A stretch of DNA of 64,000 nucleotides from Rhipicephalus microplus (GCF_043290135.1 NC_134710.1:316136116-316200115), one strand, 5' to 3'; numbered from the stretch's first letter, positions 11,640-24,239 are shown. Notes: generated by a model from the sequence alone, not told the origin. Program-made: numbers and translations.

Positions 11640-14300
11640 GGGAGGAGACAAGCTGAAAATAGAGACGCAATAACAACGATCTAACCGAGAGCACAATCTT
11701 GTGCAGCAAAGAACATTTGACTGCTGCACCAACAAATATAATTGCACAATAGACGCAAAGAAGCCATGGGTCGTATATGCAGCGCTGTATATTCCAACTC
11801 GAAAGTAACCATTTATTTTGTTTCGCCCTTGGTATCACTATTTCACAAAAATGTGATTTCACAAAAATAGCTGACTGACCATATCTAAGTTAAACAGCTC
11901 GTATTATGTGTAATGTCTTAGCTAAGGTTTGTATTGAATTATTTTTTTACTTAGCCAAGTAATTGGTACTGAAATATTCAGTTCGTAGGCGGAAGATAAC
12001 ACACGGCCAAGAACAGTATAAATTGCCACGCCCGGTTTCCTTTTTGCTAATTGTATTTCCCTACTATACTTAATAGAAATGGAGGAAGTGGCCTAGGTAT
12101 AGTTTAGGCGGTAAAATCCAACCACAACCTTGTTTGCTTCTTGGAATACCGTTTCTCGCCTTCAATATCACCTTGAACTGAAAATGGTTACTAGCATTTC
12201 TTTTCGCACACTTGTTTTGAAAGGTAGTCACAATTCCTAACGGCATACGCTCTACCAAACCAGCCGTGTCGATAGGACACCAAGTCATTGGTGCCCCAAA
12301 CGTATGAGGTCGTTAACCATTCATTTTCTGCAAAATCTTTCGCAAAATTTAAGAGACTCTGTTTCAATTTAGACGAAGGGACCTTCCTATGCCCGTAATG
12401 TTCTCGCTTTCAGCTGCATTCATTACGAAAGGTATAGCGCTATCGGCCTTTCAAAGATTTATTCAAGCCAGTAACGTGTTATGTCAGTATCTGCACTTTC
12501 CTCTTCCACATTCCAAAACCCAGTATTAGCGCGAATTTACAAATTGATTCGAATAGCACCGCATATTTTACCGCGTTTTTTTTTCTTCTCCCCATAATAC
12601 TCCTCTACGCGTTCTTGCCGATAATTTACTATAAAAATGCTGCACATATATACTACGATACGTGTGATAGTGAGGCCATTTTTGTGCAGCCTAAACCCTC
12701 CTTGTCTTTAAAAGTGCAAGTTAAGTTAACCTTGCGTCTTTCTGCTTTCACCCTTCTTTGCGTGACCTCTTTTTTTCTATAAGAATTGATTAATGTACTT
12801 TTCTTTGGCATATGCATTCATTTTATCTGACTAGGGTACAGTATTCTTGTCGATCAATACCCATACTATACGCAGCATATCGTTGAAATTAATTGAACCA
12901 CTATACGTGGGAAGCCATAACCATCAAATTAGAACCTCTAACATCTTCTATAATTTTTCTTATTTAAAGGGTAAAAAAACGAAATCGCTCGCCGGATTTC
13001 TTTTTGGCGAATCTTATTTATTTGACTAACGTCTTGCAGTGTAAACCCAAGATAATTTCTATATTGCAGAATAGCTGCGCGTCATCAAATTCTGTCAAGA
13101 TAATAACACAATTATGCATCATATTTGACTGGACTTTAAGAACAGTCAGCATTTTAGCCTTATTTAAAATTGTGTAGTCTTCTACTACAAACGTATGAAT
13201 GCTACATATGACAAATGTGTCATGATACTATAAATTCGTTCCCTCTCCCTCTCTCATTTCAATTTTTCGCTACGTAACTATTGTGCCTTTTTCAAGTCGT
13301 CTGCGAAACCTTCTACGCCTGTATTCTCAAGCAGGTCTAAATGTCTTCATTCGTTAAAGGAACTGTCCGTCTTTAGTACATACCTGTGCAAGTTCGTGCA
13401 TTCTATTTTCAGTGAACTTCTAGTCTTGTGGCCAGCTCATTTATGAGTTGATACTACCTGCTATTGAATTGTTTTGGGACAATTTCACCGTTGATTTAAT
13501 TTTCGCTCGCCACGTGACCTCGCATGTGACATCATAAGGGAAGAAAACATGAGCGAAACTGAAACTACCGCACGTTTTCTCACAGACTGCAGCGGTCGCT
13601 TTACATGTCAAGAGACTTTCATGCCGTGCATAAGATGGATACTTCCCCGTGATTTCAGCGGCACACTGCGCTGCCGTATGGAACACTAAATTTACTTTAG
13701 TTTTACGTGGATGCTACCCAGATCGACAATGATTTGCATTGGTCTTCTTGAAATTAATTCGACTGATGTATCAAGCTATCGACAAAGAAACGTTCCAGGC
13801 AGGCGCGCGCACTCTTTTCTTAAGTATGTATATATTTCAGTACGTAAGACGCAATCCCACAATTTACCATTACTTTGCAGGTTTAGTATTTGATGTTCCC
13901 CGCCATTGTTCTCCGCCTTTGCTAAAGATGAGTATTTAGTTCAGTTCTGATGTTTCAGCATGCTTAGCGCAAGCCTTTTAGAGTCACATTTTCTCGTGAC
14001 ACGAGGGAAACGCTACCACATTAGCAAGGCGAAGAGCGATTTAGATTGCCATCATCTGGACGTCGCCACACGCATAAGGACATACAATTTCGCCGCCTCC
14101 TCAGCTAAATCGCTCGCTTTCCCGATGCTGCCGCAGCATTATGCACAAAAAAAAGCTCAATGGATCGTGGAGTTCGCACCGGTCATTGGTGCAGTGCAAC
14201 GTCCCCGTACATGCTTCCCGTATAGCGCGTGCATCGCGCTCCTCTACGGCTAACATGTACTACGGGCATTGGCTGGGGCTTGGTGCAGTGGTGCAAGTGC
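11640..14300. other. Probable first-intron DNA of the esterase gene; no exon seen
   Basis: This lies directly downstream, on the minus strand, of the splice donor at 14304/14303. I looked for esterase landmarks (EDCLYLN-like, GESAGG-like) in minus-strand frames here and further left and found none. Open frames are short. The intron therefore probably runs out of the window. Confidence 0.45.
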
Positions 14301-14304
14301 TCAC

Positions 14305-14670
14305 CTTAAATCGCAGTGGACCGAGGGGCGCGGCGGCGTACGGCACGCCAAGGAAGGCGACTAGGCCTCGGCCCGAGGGTGTACGTAGTACGCGGCCCCT
14401 TAGAACGCCCTGCGGTATGGTCAGCTGCACCATGCGTTGTGGCCTGAAGCTCTGCTGCTGCTGCTGAGCGGGCCCCTGGGGTTGGCCATTGGGCGGCAGC
14501 TGGAGCGCCTGGTTTATGAGCTCGGGGCTCAGCTTGATGCCATTTGGCAGCGGCGGGTACCGGTGCACCGGCTGGAACCGCGTCCTGTGGAAGTGCTGCT
14601 GCTGCTGTTGCGCGTGGCCGGCCAGCGCCAGCAGCAGCAGCGGCGCCAGCAAAGCCGGCGCAAACATCAT
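14305..14670 (-). CDS. First coding exon of a secreted type-B carboxylesterase/cholinesterase-like protein
   Basis: The exon encodes 122 residues. Residues 1-20 form a signal peptide (MMFAPALLAPLLLLALAGHA), so the product should be secreted or cell-surface. Residues 21-80 are Gln/Pro-rich. Residues 81-122 match the start of the carboxylesterase family: a VRGR-like strand (GVLRGRV) and the hallmark FLGVPYAAAPLGPLRF. Translation runs into GTGAGC immediately after Lys122 (AAG), a strong donor at a phase-0 boundary. The catalytic Ser, Glu and His lie in later exons, absent here. The frame stays open to 14943, but the signal peptide favours ATG at 14670 or the next codon at 14667, which has A at -3. 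Acetylcholinesterase, other esterases and non-catalytic relatives (neuroligin-like) cannot be told apart from this exon. Confidence 0.82.
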
Positions 14671-15065
14671 GCGGTCGTCGATCGGCGGCTGGCCCGGCAA
14701 CGGCGGCCTGTCGTTCGGTCCATGCAAGCGCGTCCGCTCAGGGATGCCGCGTTTGGGGCCACTGTTGTTCGCTCTCTGGTTATGGGGCCGGATGGGAAGC
14801 CGGGAATACACCGCGGAAGGTGAAAGGGGAACCGGGCCACGTGACGCGCCCCTCGCGTCACGCTGCCCTGGCTCCACACCCTTTGCGCGTCCTCCTCCTG
14901 GTTCGCCACGCTCGCACACACGCCGCTGACGCGCCGCCGGCAAGCGTCACAGCCGGCGACCTCGCTTTGAAGCTGCGCTTTCGGAAAAGTCCAGTGGACG
15001 CGGGGCGAGGGCGTTCGATCAGCTGTACGCACATTTCTTTTCACGCGGCGGCAAATCCTTTCTTG
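14671..15065 (-). promoter_or_regulatory. CpG-rich 5' leader / promoter island of the esterase gene
   Basis: The exon and the 400 bp upstream are clearly richer in GC and CpG than their AT-rich surroundings. All six frames are therefore unusually open (up to 227 aa), which is a compositional effect. An in-frame ATG occurs at 14943. No TATA box was seen near a clear start, so this may be a CpG-type promoter with the transcription start somewhere inside. Inferred from composition and position only. Confidence 0.5.
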
Positions 15066-15460
15066 CGTGATGCGCTCGAGTGTTTTTTCTTCTTGTCAAG
15101 GGCTTCATTGCTCGTGGTCGTGGCAGATAAAACGCTTAGTTGTCCGAACGAAAGCGTCCAGGTGTTCTTTTGAAGACCAGTCGAAGGTCAAGGCCTGCCG
15201 TAGCGGTGATTGCAGCGTTGGTTGCACTTACGTAAAGTTTGCGGCAGCTGTGCACTCCGAAGAAAGTTATTTCCGCATTCAAAGATTATCGGAACGAATA
15301 TGCAAAATTCGACGCACCAGCCCACCTTAGAATCGGCTGAAGTTAAACATATTTATCTCACGGGGCGACGGTGCATATCAGTGGATAAAATGTCTGAGCG
15401 TAGTAATACAAAGACTTCACGTCAATAACGCGAGATTATAAAGCGTGACAGCTCGCGGTA
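15066..15460. other. Upstream flank of the esterase gene, no feature seen
   Basis: Composition falls back toward the window average. Short frames, no repeats recognised. Confidence 0.35.
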
Positions 15461-15466
15461 AGGTGC

Positions 15467-15508
15467 AAATTTGTCACAAATTAGTGACAAAATCTTTGTG
15501 ACAAATTT
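15467..15508. repeat. Perfect 14-bp inverted repeat (hairpin)
   Basis: AAATTTGTCACAAA (15467-15480) and its exact complement TTTGTGACAAATTT (15495-15508) are separated by 14 nt that hold a further GTGACAAA. It lies ~800 bp upstream of the esterase start codon. It may be a MITE relic or a binding site; function is unknown. Confidence 0.85.
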
Positions 15509-15865
15509 AGGTTGTTCCTATTGTTTGAGAGGGGAGAACCTCATTACGTTTAACTCGGTGAGTTTCTCAGAAGCTGTCGAGCTCGCCGAAAGTAGCGCGC
15601 AAACAACCGATGGTCATAGCAAATATCTCCGGGCTATAGTAATTGATGCTGACAGCTGCTTCTGTTTTCTCTTATTCCCTTTTTTTAAACAGTGGAGTGG
15701 TTGCTGCGAATAGTGCGAACAAAACTTATCATCCTCATCAACCGATGTGTGCTCTCTCGTTCTCTTCTTCATCTTCTGCTTAGCTCGCAGTACACGTGCA
15801 CCGACTTCTCCGGCGTGGGATGCAATAACTGATGGGTGAGGGAATGAGTACAGAGAACGATTGAG

Positions 15866-16011
<146 letters not shown>

Positions 16012-16012
16012 G

Positions 16013-16078
16013 CCAGGCGGGATTCGGATCCGCGTACCACAATCCGGAGGCAAGTGTCATAACCATAGGTTGGCCAAC
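16013..16078 (-). repeat. tRNA-like sequence adjoining the (CTTT)n array
   Basis: The minus strand shows TTGGCCAACCTATGGTTATG (A-box-like) and GCGGATCCGAATCCCGCC (T-arm-like with B-box GATCCGAATCC). Immediately 3' of it, on that strand, is the CTTT array, the arrangement of a short tRNA-headed SINE with a simple-repeat tail. It could also be a decayed tRNA gene. Confidence 0.5.
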
Positions 16079-16687
16079 TCACCCATGAGTCCTCTCACTC
16101 AGGCTCAGATCGAAGCGAGAGTCTTGTCTGAGTGAGTCCGAGGGAGTAAAATTACGGTGAGTTTCAGCCTGAGAAGTCCGTTCGAGGAAACATTTGGCGA
16201 GTCTCAGTCTGCGTGAGCTCTACGCGCCGACCTACGTTAGTAACCACCAGGTTATCCAGACACACTAGCGGCTAGCATAGTCTTGAATAGTGAAGTGTAA
16301 CAAGTGGTTGGGAAAGGGAAGCGGTTGGGAAGGACTGATCTGAGAGTGAGGAGGAGGGGAACCAGATGAAAAAAAGAAAAAGAAATAGAAAGAAAAAACA
16401 GAAAATGCGGAGAGAAAGATAAAAATACTGCAAAAGACAAAGAAAGAAAAAAAGGCGAAATAACGAGACATACTCATAGAGTAACGAAAAAAGAAAAGAC
16501 GTAAGAAAAAAACTAATTTTACAAATGTGCCCAAACAACAACAACCTGGTCTGCCTGAGTGCTCACCAGTTCCGCTGTGTCTTTGGCATTGCGCCCGCAG
16601 TGCAAACAACGCAAAATTAATTTTTTCTCTGTCATGCGATGTGATCGCCTTAATACGTCTTTCTAAGATGGTTTGCGCAATACCTCT

Positions 16688-16792
<105 letters not shown>

Positions 16793-16855
16793 GTAGTCCA
16801 GTTCACATACAGTGGTAGTACTGCCTCGAACAGAATACTGCTGTAAAATTTGTCT

Positions 16856-16965
16856 ACTATAGTATTATAGTATTATAAATTATATAATATATTTTATATT
16901 ATAGTAATATATGTTTTATAATATATTCTATAATATAGTATTAAATATATTTTATTACTATTACA
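16856..16965. repeat. AT-rich palindromic cluster
   Basis: Repeated ATAGTATTATA and TATAATATATT motifs form several overlapping short inverted repeats just beyond the TG array. This is unstable, cruciform-prone DNA; no gene. Confidence 0.7.
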
Positions 16966-17034
16966 TTTAACAAAGAAACTAAGAGTCAGCTGCCAGATCG
17001 TTATAGAATCATGTGCTATACGCCCACAGGCAAG

Positions 17035-17315
17035 GAAAGAGTGTTACACACTCACTGTCATAACTACTGGTGCCACTGACTGACGCTCCCACGTTTAAAT
17101 GCATATATACTCTATAAAGTAGAGGGGTAACTATTTGTCCCGTAGCTCAGTAGGGGGAGGACAACGGAAGTGTTATTCGAAAGCGAAGGTTCGGTCCCTG
17201 CCGGTGACAAAGTATCGTTACGTCCACGCTTCTTTCTTTACGGTGACGTTAAAATTACTTCTAATAGCATGCCCTAAACTTTCTGTGGCATCATTGTCTG
17301 TAAGTTCCCATTATA
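17035..17315 (+). mobile_element. tRNA-containing SINE-like repeat (second family), copy 1
   Basis: A tRNA-like module with A-box TAGCTCAGTAGG (17143-17154), anticodon-arm GTGTTATTCGAA and B-box GGTTCGGTCCC (17188-17198). Flanks on both sides match 60708-61050: upstream CTCCCACGTTTAAAT, downstream TTCTAATA and GGCATCATTGTC. The module is internal, about 105 bp from the shared left end, so the unit is longer than a simple tRNA-headed SINE. Confidence 0.75.
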
Positions 17316-17366
17316 TTAAGTTTAACAAAGCATACGAGTCCTTACCTTGACACTTCTTTCCTTCAC

Positions 17367-17610
<244 letters not shown>

Positions 17611-17614
17611 TGTA

Positions 17615-19340
17615 TGACGTCTAAGTTCCTGCTAATCGCGTTTTCTTCCCTGTTTGAACCAATATTCAATAACTTAAGCTCTTAGCTCTTCGGGTAGGCC
17701 AACGTGAACGGTGTGTGTTGTTTTTTTGTGTGTGTGTTTTGGATAGATAGCAAGCACCCAGCCAGAGTGGCAATTTTTCTTAATCGTCTCGCTTTACACT
17801 TTGCATGAATCCGAGGTGGAATCCAGCTGTAGTTCAAGCTGCAGTACTTCCTCCTCTTATTACCCGCACCCAACCCGAGGTAACAGAAGAGTGCTTCGGA
17901 AATGCGCCTGCACACTCGCGCTTGTTTCGCGAATAGGCCCAGGAGTGAGCACGCATACGGTAACTTCGCTATACGGGCGTTGTCTTCGCAAGCAGGGCAC
18001 ATTGTATTTCTCTCTCGGTAGCCCGTCCCACGTTACGCGGCGGGCTCCAAAAGCTACTTTTGCGGAATGAACCGTAACGAGTGATCCGAACGCAAAGGCT
18101 GACGTAATTATCAGCTTTAGTTCGTAGAACTTGAATTGCGTTCTTTAAAAAAATCTTCAGAAGTCATCACCAAACGAACGGAATAGCTTGTGACGTGTGA
18201 GAGAAGAGCGTCCTTGGAGAGCTCCGAAATCCGCTTGAGAGTCACGACTGCAGCCTCTTTCCCTTTTTTATTTTTTTAGCTATCGAACAGTGGCTTTAAA
18301 CAAGGCGTGGCCCCACCCTATAGCTACCTGCGAGTCCCGGAGAGCATCGTGGAAGAACAATGTTTCGTTCGGCCTAAAGACTCTAAAGGAATGTCCACCT
18401 AATGTATTTATCTGGAAACTTTCCCCTGAAGGATAATACTCTCTTTTGCTTTGGGCTCAAGTTGTTTCCACTTGATTCGAAATCATGTTGGCATCAACAT
18501 AGATGACCACTGAAGGTCGTCTTTCTCCGTCAGACACTCTCGGCCGCAAGTCTAGTTTTCCTTGGCAGCCAGATGGTTTTCGAAGCTCTCTGTAACATAG
18601 AGCAAAAGGAGCTGGAAAGGGCGGATACGTCTGCGGGCGTCGGTGGGAGGAAAACCCAGGCTGTTACTTCGCTCACGTAAGCTATTTGAGTGTATTGTCA
18701 GCTCGTTCGCTACTCGGGCCGAGTTCTATTGTTGTACCAAAGGTTCCTAGTGCAAATACCCAGACATCGTGCCCCCAACGTTCGTTATACGTTGGAGCTC
18801 GACACCCGTCACCACTTGTCAGGCCGAATCAGCGTGTGTTGTGAGAGCACATATTACGTACCGTCAAAATGCAAGTATTGGGGTATCCGAAGTGCGCAAA
18901 GAAATAAAAATTATAATTAGAAAAAAGAACTGAACAACATTCGAGTTCTAGGTTGTAGGGAGGTAAAAAACGCAACGTCATGTTGTTTCTATATACACAG
19001 TAGAGGCAGCACACTTTAAACTTAGATTGGCCATTGTCCAGACCTTATTGTGGTTGTTCAGATATGGCCAGAGCTCCGCGAACTCTTGAGTCGAACTGTT
19101 CACCGTATGTGATGTTTTCTCACTCCCAGGGATGAGAACTACTAAAGTGAACCACCGGAGGAACGCGAACCGCCATATTAAGATCTCTCGCTTCATTTGT
19201 CCTCCGTACTATGTATTCTCGCCTTGATTCATACGCAAAGGTGTTTTTTTTTTCTTCGGATGTCTACAGGCTGCGTGCAATATTTGTCTCAAGGCTCCAT
19301 CGACATGTTGCAGAAGACATTTCTTGTTGGGCGAGTTAGT
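17615..19340. other. No gene seen
   Basis: Frames up to 106 aa without recognisable motifs; short TG run near 17710-17740. No tRNA-like or transposon termini recognised. Confidence 0.35.
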
Positions 19341-19343
19341 GCT

Positions 19344-19344
19344 T

Positions 19345-19399
<55 letters not shown>

Positions 19400-19640
19400 T
19401 TAGAATACCCTCAGGGCCCGTAGGGCATTACAGAGGGGGTGGGTACAACATTTATAACACACAAGAAAAAAAAGACAAAATAAAGAAACAAGTGTCAGAT
19501 GCGCAAATCAGGAAGGCAACATAAGTCAACTAAAAATGTATAAGAATTCAAGCACATACAAGACAAAGATAGATAATGGAAACTGCGTATAGTTACAAGC
19601 ATTGCTGAGAAATTGCAGTCTTGAATAACAAAGGGTCTGT
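19344..19640 (-). mobile_element. LINE 3'-end fragment with (TAAA)n tail
   Basis: A TTTA array (19344-19403) is followed rightward by TACCCTCAGGGCCCGTAGGG. Its complement is the CCCTACGGGCCCTGAGGGTA 3' UTR end, followed by a TAAA tail, seen in CR1/L2-type LINEs (recalled). Heavily 5' truncated; no reverse-transcriptase motif remains. Confidence 0.65.
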
Positions 19641-19917
19641 TATTGTTACGTGAAACATGCTCATTTAGTACCATAAAAAAAGAAAGAAAGAAAATGGTTT
19701 TTCACCAAGAAGCACATAAGGCGTGTCCTGGTCTTCTGTGTCGTAGTTGACTTCTTGCGCCAAATTGTGTCTTTAGATCACCGACGTGTTTTACAAGCTA
19801 TTTTTCAGCGCATTCATGAACGCATACGTTGCAACAATGATGACCTTCTACATCTTTGTTTTTTTTTATTTTGCATTCATGCAATCACATTTCTTTCCTT
19901 AGGCTCCTAAAAGGTTA

Positions 19918-20050
19918 TTACTAGGGGCGTGTGAATGAGAATCTTGGAACAGAATCAAATACGAGTCACATAGTGATGGCACTGAATTGAACAAGAAAAG
20001 CGATCGAACACTGTTCGGATAGTTTTCGAATAGTAAGTACATCATTTTCA
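19918..20050 (+). repeat. Transposon-terminus-like repeat (CTAGGGGYGTGTGAA)
   Basis: CTAGGGGCGTGTGAATG at 19921-19937 and TTCGAATA-type motifs beyond match, in inverted orientation, CACACACCCCTAG near 33053-33066 and its TTCGAA-rich interior. I take these as copies of one small DNA element. No paired terminus was defined here. Confidence 0.45.
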
Positions 20051-20205
20051 ATAGAGCCTTAGAACAACGTGCACAACATTTTATTTAAAAGAAATATTCA
20101 TAAAGTTTAACCAAATACCATTACAGTTACTTTTAATCGGCTCAAAATACAATCGTTACGAATACTATGGTAAGCTCGTATACAGCAGGAATTAGGACCT
20201 TTGTA

Positions 20206-20424
20206 GTCCACTGCGGCAGTGTAGTGGTCATGGTGCTTGGTTGCTGAACTGCAGGTCGCGGGTTCAATTCAGCTGCAGCAGTCGCGTTTTGATGCAGGTG
20301 ACGTGGCATAGACCCTTATACTGTTCGATGTCAGTGCACTCTAAAGAACACTAGATGGTAAAAATTTCCGGAACCCTCCACTACGGCGTGGCTTTGAGGC
20401 GTTACATCCGAGATATTATTATTA
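20206..20424 (+). mobile_element. Divergent Ruka-like SINE
   Basis: Head with GCAGTGTAGTGGTCATGG and a B-box GGTTCAATTC near 20260. The body diverges but regains AAATTTCCGGAACCCTCCAC (20365-20384) and a TTATTATTA-type tail near 20415. It is an older or different subfamily member. Confidence 0.7.
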
Positions 20425-20739
20425 CTAGAGCCTTTGCAATCGTTTGTAACTGTAGGTTGAAATACACTACCGTTATCAATGTGAGACCTTGTCACCTGAT
20501 ATTAAATAAAATTGGGACGCAAAAACTAACCAATTTTCAATCAAACACCGCGGATACAGCTAAAAATGTACTAAAGCAGATAAACCTGTCATCACAACAT
20601 GGCCTGCACACCGAAGGCGTGTAACAATCGGCGTTTAAATCTACATCTTCAAGAACACTTTACGCCAACGCAACACTCACATCTTTTGTTAGTCGTGAGC
20701 AGCTATTACAAGATGAAGCCTGAAGCTGATTAATGTGAT

Positions 20740-22830
20740 ACAGCATGAGCATAGCAACCGATAGCATAGCAACATCACCAATCAGCATAGTAACCTCACC
20801 TGTAATATTAGCCGGAGACTTTAATTATCTTGAAGTAGGGAGGCGGACATGCACACCTACAGGCGGTACAAAGAGGAATGAATGTATTGCATTCTTTGAT
20901 GCACTCTCTCTATTTAACATGACTCAATGACTCAATTGGTTCCTCTGCCTACACGTGGAAGTTCTGTTCTTCATTTAGGACTCACAACCGAACCTGCGAA
21001 CATGCGCGTCCATGTACTAGAATGTATTAGTGACCACAATGTTCTGCACTGCGGGGCCATGATAAAAGATGTAAAACCAGAAAAACAAAATAAAATGTTG
21101 TACGACTACTAACGAGCTGTTGTAGTGACCTGTCGTACGTATTTCTCTTATCGCTTTCTGACCAACCTACATTATCGTGACACTAATGAAAACTGGCGAT
21201 TCGTGCTTGTATTCTAAAGCAAGACTCTCGGAAACTGATGCTGCTCGGGAAGAGTACAGAAGTTATGAAAAGTTATGCGACAAATAAATAGAAATAGCTA
21301 AAAACAAATTTTTTAGTGAGGATCTGCCTACGCTGCAAACAAACAATACTAAAGAAATTGTAATGTGGTAAATCCTGGATTTTGTTCGGGACAGCCAATC
21401 ACCTAATTGAAGACGATGAGAACTGTTGTCACCTTCAGAGGCAGCAGAAAAACTGAATTTAATTTTTGGATCCGTTTTCACTAAAAATGAACCCATTTCT
21501 GCCGATTTAAAATTTGACTTCATCAACGCCACAATTAATGACACCGTGATCACTACAGAAGGTATCGAATCGACTATTGAACGTCTTGCAAACAACTTAT
21601 CCCCTGTACCAAGTGGCATATGCCTGAATTTACTTAAAATTACTAAGCCAGCCATATCCGACGGCTTTGTAGCTTTATTGCAGCAATCAGTTTATACTAG
21701 AAGTGTGTCTCACACATGCAAAATCGCTCGCGTGGTTCCAATGTTTAAATCCGGTGATACATCGATGCCATAAAATTACAGGCCCATTTCCCTCACCAGC
21801 ATATCCTGCAAATTACCAGAACAGTGCAGTAATGAAGTATCATCTGCCGTAACAAATTACTTATCTAGGCATAATTACTTTATTCCTAACAAACATGGTT
21901 CTCAGCACGGGCATTCATGCGAAACCCAATTATTTGAATTGTTTTCCAACCTTCATCATGCCGTTGATATGTCCATAATAATTGATGCTGTATTTATCGA
22001 CTTTACCAAAACATTTGGCAAAGTTCCCCTCAGTCGTCTATTATTGAACCTTTACTGCCTTAACATAAACCGAGACGTTACCACCTGGATAAATAACTTT
22101 TTGCGTAATCGTTATCGATTTGTCACTGCAAATGATCCTTTATCTACACTGATTCAAGTTGAATACTGTGTACCACAAGGCTCTGTACTTGGACCAACAC
22201 TGCTCCTCATCTATATTAACGGCATTGCTGAAAATCTGGCATCTACTACTCGATTATCTGCTGGCATATGTGTGATTTACAGACAGATTACTAGCCCGAA
22301 TGAGCACACTACTTTACAAAACGACCTCGATAACATCACTACTTGGTGCTATCAATGGCAAATCAAGATTAACGCTTCTAAAACAACAGTTATAATTTTT
22401 ACGAATACTACCAGCCCTCTGATGAATTTCTATTTGATTAATATTATGCCAATAAAACACGTTTCATCAATAACGTACTAAGGCGCTCAGCTTTCCGCCG
22501 ACCTATCATGCAATACCCACATTGACGCAATAACAACTAAAGCATCTAAAACATTTAGATTCTTCAGACGCCACAAACATCAAGCTAACTAGAAAACTTA
22601 CAGCATACCTTCCTCGTTTGGTCTAAAATAGAATATGCCTCATTCATTTGAAATCCGCGTGAGATGCGCTTAATAACAAACTTGAACCATTCAAAATAAA
22701 GCTGCCAGATTCATGACCAGATACTATTTACGTCATTCGAGCATTAATGATATCAAAGCATTACTGAACCTTCCATTACCAGAGGATATTGCTAGCACTG
22801 CAATCCCATTTTCACAATAGCTTTTTTTTT
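20740..22830 (+). mobile_element. Non-LTR retrotransposon with endonuclease and RT remains (CR1/L2/jockey group)
   Basis: An APE-type endonuclease is recognisable: LAGDFN at about 20812-20829 and SDHN near 21030. Reverse transcriptase follows: KIARVVPMFKSGDTS (about 21720-21765), RPISLTS (about 21780-21800), HGSQHGHSCE, motif A IDFTKTFGKVP, and YCVPQGSVLGPTLLLIYING (about 22160-22220). The catalytic YADD position reads SAGI, so the active site is lost. A thumb-like region continues to about 22800. Several frameshifts exist, one caused by an 8-bp tandem duplication at 20919-20934. 5' UTR and ORF1 were not recognised. Confidence 0.85.
21939..22481 (+). pseudogene. Reverse transcriptase segment of the LINE (180 aa open)
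   Basis: The longest open part of the element above. It holds the palm region: IDFTKTF (motif A with Asp), VPQGSVLGP, and INASKTTVIIF (motif D/E region with Lys). The FADD/YADD box between them is replaced by LSAGICVIYR, so both catalytic Asp residues of that motif are missing and the product could not polymerise DNA. Upstream and downstream frames are shifted. It is a pseudogene fragment, not a host gene. Confidence 0.85.
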
Positions 22831-24238
22831 ATTGATGTGATATATAAGGAGATGTTAGTGCACAACTAAGGCACTGGCTACTCCTTAGCTCTTGAGTGAA
22901 TGTTGAACACATATCTTAAGCACACATATGAGGCTTTTTTTTTCTCTTAAAGAGCCAAATGCACTTGGATTGAAACTGAAAAAAACGCACCTTTTTTTCC
23001 TACTGACAATATTATCAGGCCTACTCAAAGAACTTTTTGCCAATATGTTTCACTCCCCTAAATACCACAAATCTACAATGTGGCCAAATCTACATAGCCA
23101 AATATTGACAGTATTAGGAAGTGAAGCTTGTATTTGGCGCACATAGACTGAAAAATTTCATTAAGACATAAATTAGCTTGGGAAATAAGTGTAAAACGGT
23201 TCGAATAAACAGTATAGCAATATTTCACAATATAATTGACATCATACTTGTGCTTCCGTCCCTGCCGTGCTTCAACGCATGGGTGTAATGGCGATTACTA
23301 GACTTCAAGAGCGAGCGGTCCTTCCTTGCAAAAGGGGCACTATTCTGGACTGTCATTAGTGTTGTTTTGTTCCTGGTATCAATGAAAGGCCTTGAAAAGT
23401 GTTCCAATTAATTTTTGCCATGGATGCCCTTTCTGACCACTTCTTCTAGTTTAGGGAATAGATAGATGCCCGATAGCTTTTTTTTCATTCCTATTTTATT
23501 CAAAATATACCGTGTTGAAGTGAACAGAGAACAACATACTCTTGTGCTAAATTCGAGAACAAGCACAAGATGCAAAAAGAAGTTGGCAAGTCAGCCTCTT
23601 ACTCTTTACAATCGAGTTTTGTCATTAGACATCATGTCCTTCAGTAAGCGCCAACTCGCGCTGGAACACATTGTGGAACGTAAGCACAATAACAACGCTA
23701 CTAAGACACAAAAGAAACATTTTGGGTGGGAACAAGTTGGTTATTTTGATCATGTTTGTTGGCGCAGAGCTGGTTTATTGAATGTGGCTCAATTTGATAG
23801 AAACAGTTGGAGTACTTGGCTCATTTTTTATTAGAAACAGCCTTTTTGACCTCATGTTACAATAAGTAACTGGCTCATTTCAATTATAAGTGTTCTACAC
23901 ATTGAAGATACTTAGGCATGTTTTACGTTCCAACGAAATTTAGCCTAGTTTCGGTTTCTGTATTTGTCTCTTTTAGGAAAAGAAACGCTTCATATGCAAC
24001 TACACGAACACAAAATCGAGGAAATGTTCGATTGTCAATGAATAATGTCTCTGATAATGTCCCTAGTTTACATGCAATCCAACCTGCGTAAAATAGCAGT
24101 GCGCACGTCTCGTCCTTATGGAGATGTATTCGCTCATGTGTACATAACAGTCGACAATCCATGCACTTCAGCACACACATATGATAGATGTCATAAAATA
24201 AGTATGACATGTGCTATGCAAATGAATGTTTGTTATTT
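22831..24238. other. No gene recognised
   Basis: A 122-aa frame (23466-23834) and shorter ones show no motif I know. T-rich runs at 22820 and 22935. It may include the 3' UTR of the LINE ending near 22830 and other decayed repeats. Confidence 0.35.
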
Positions 24239-24239
24239 A

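Noticed and set aside
14671..14943. 91-residue N-terminal extension of the esterase exon
   Set aside because: The frame is open, but the extension is Arg/Pro/Gly-rich as expected from GC-rich leader DNA. It would bury a clear signal peptide, so the start at 14670/14667 is preferred.
14437..15173. Plus-strand frames of 128-209 aa across the esterase exon and island
   Set aside because: They are complements of the esterase exon and GC-rich leader (Ala/Ser/Cys-rich), with no domain.
23466..23834. 122-aa plus-strand frame as a host gene
   Set aside because: No recognisable motif, no splice or promoter context. The length is within chance for a 64 kb window with many frames.
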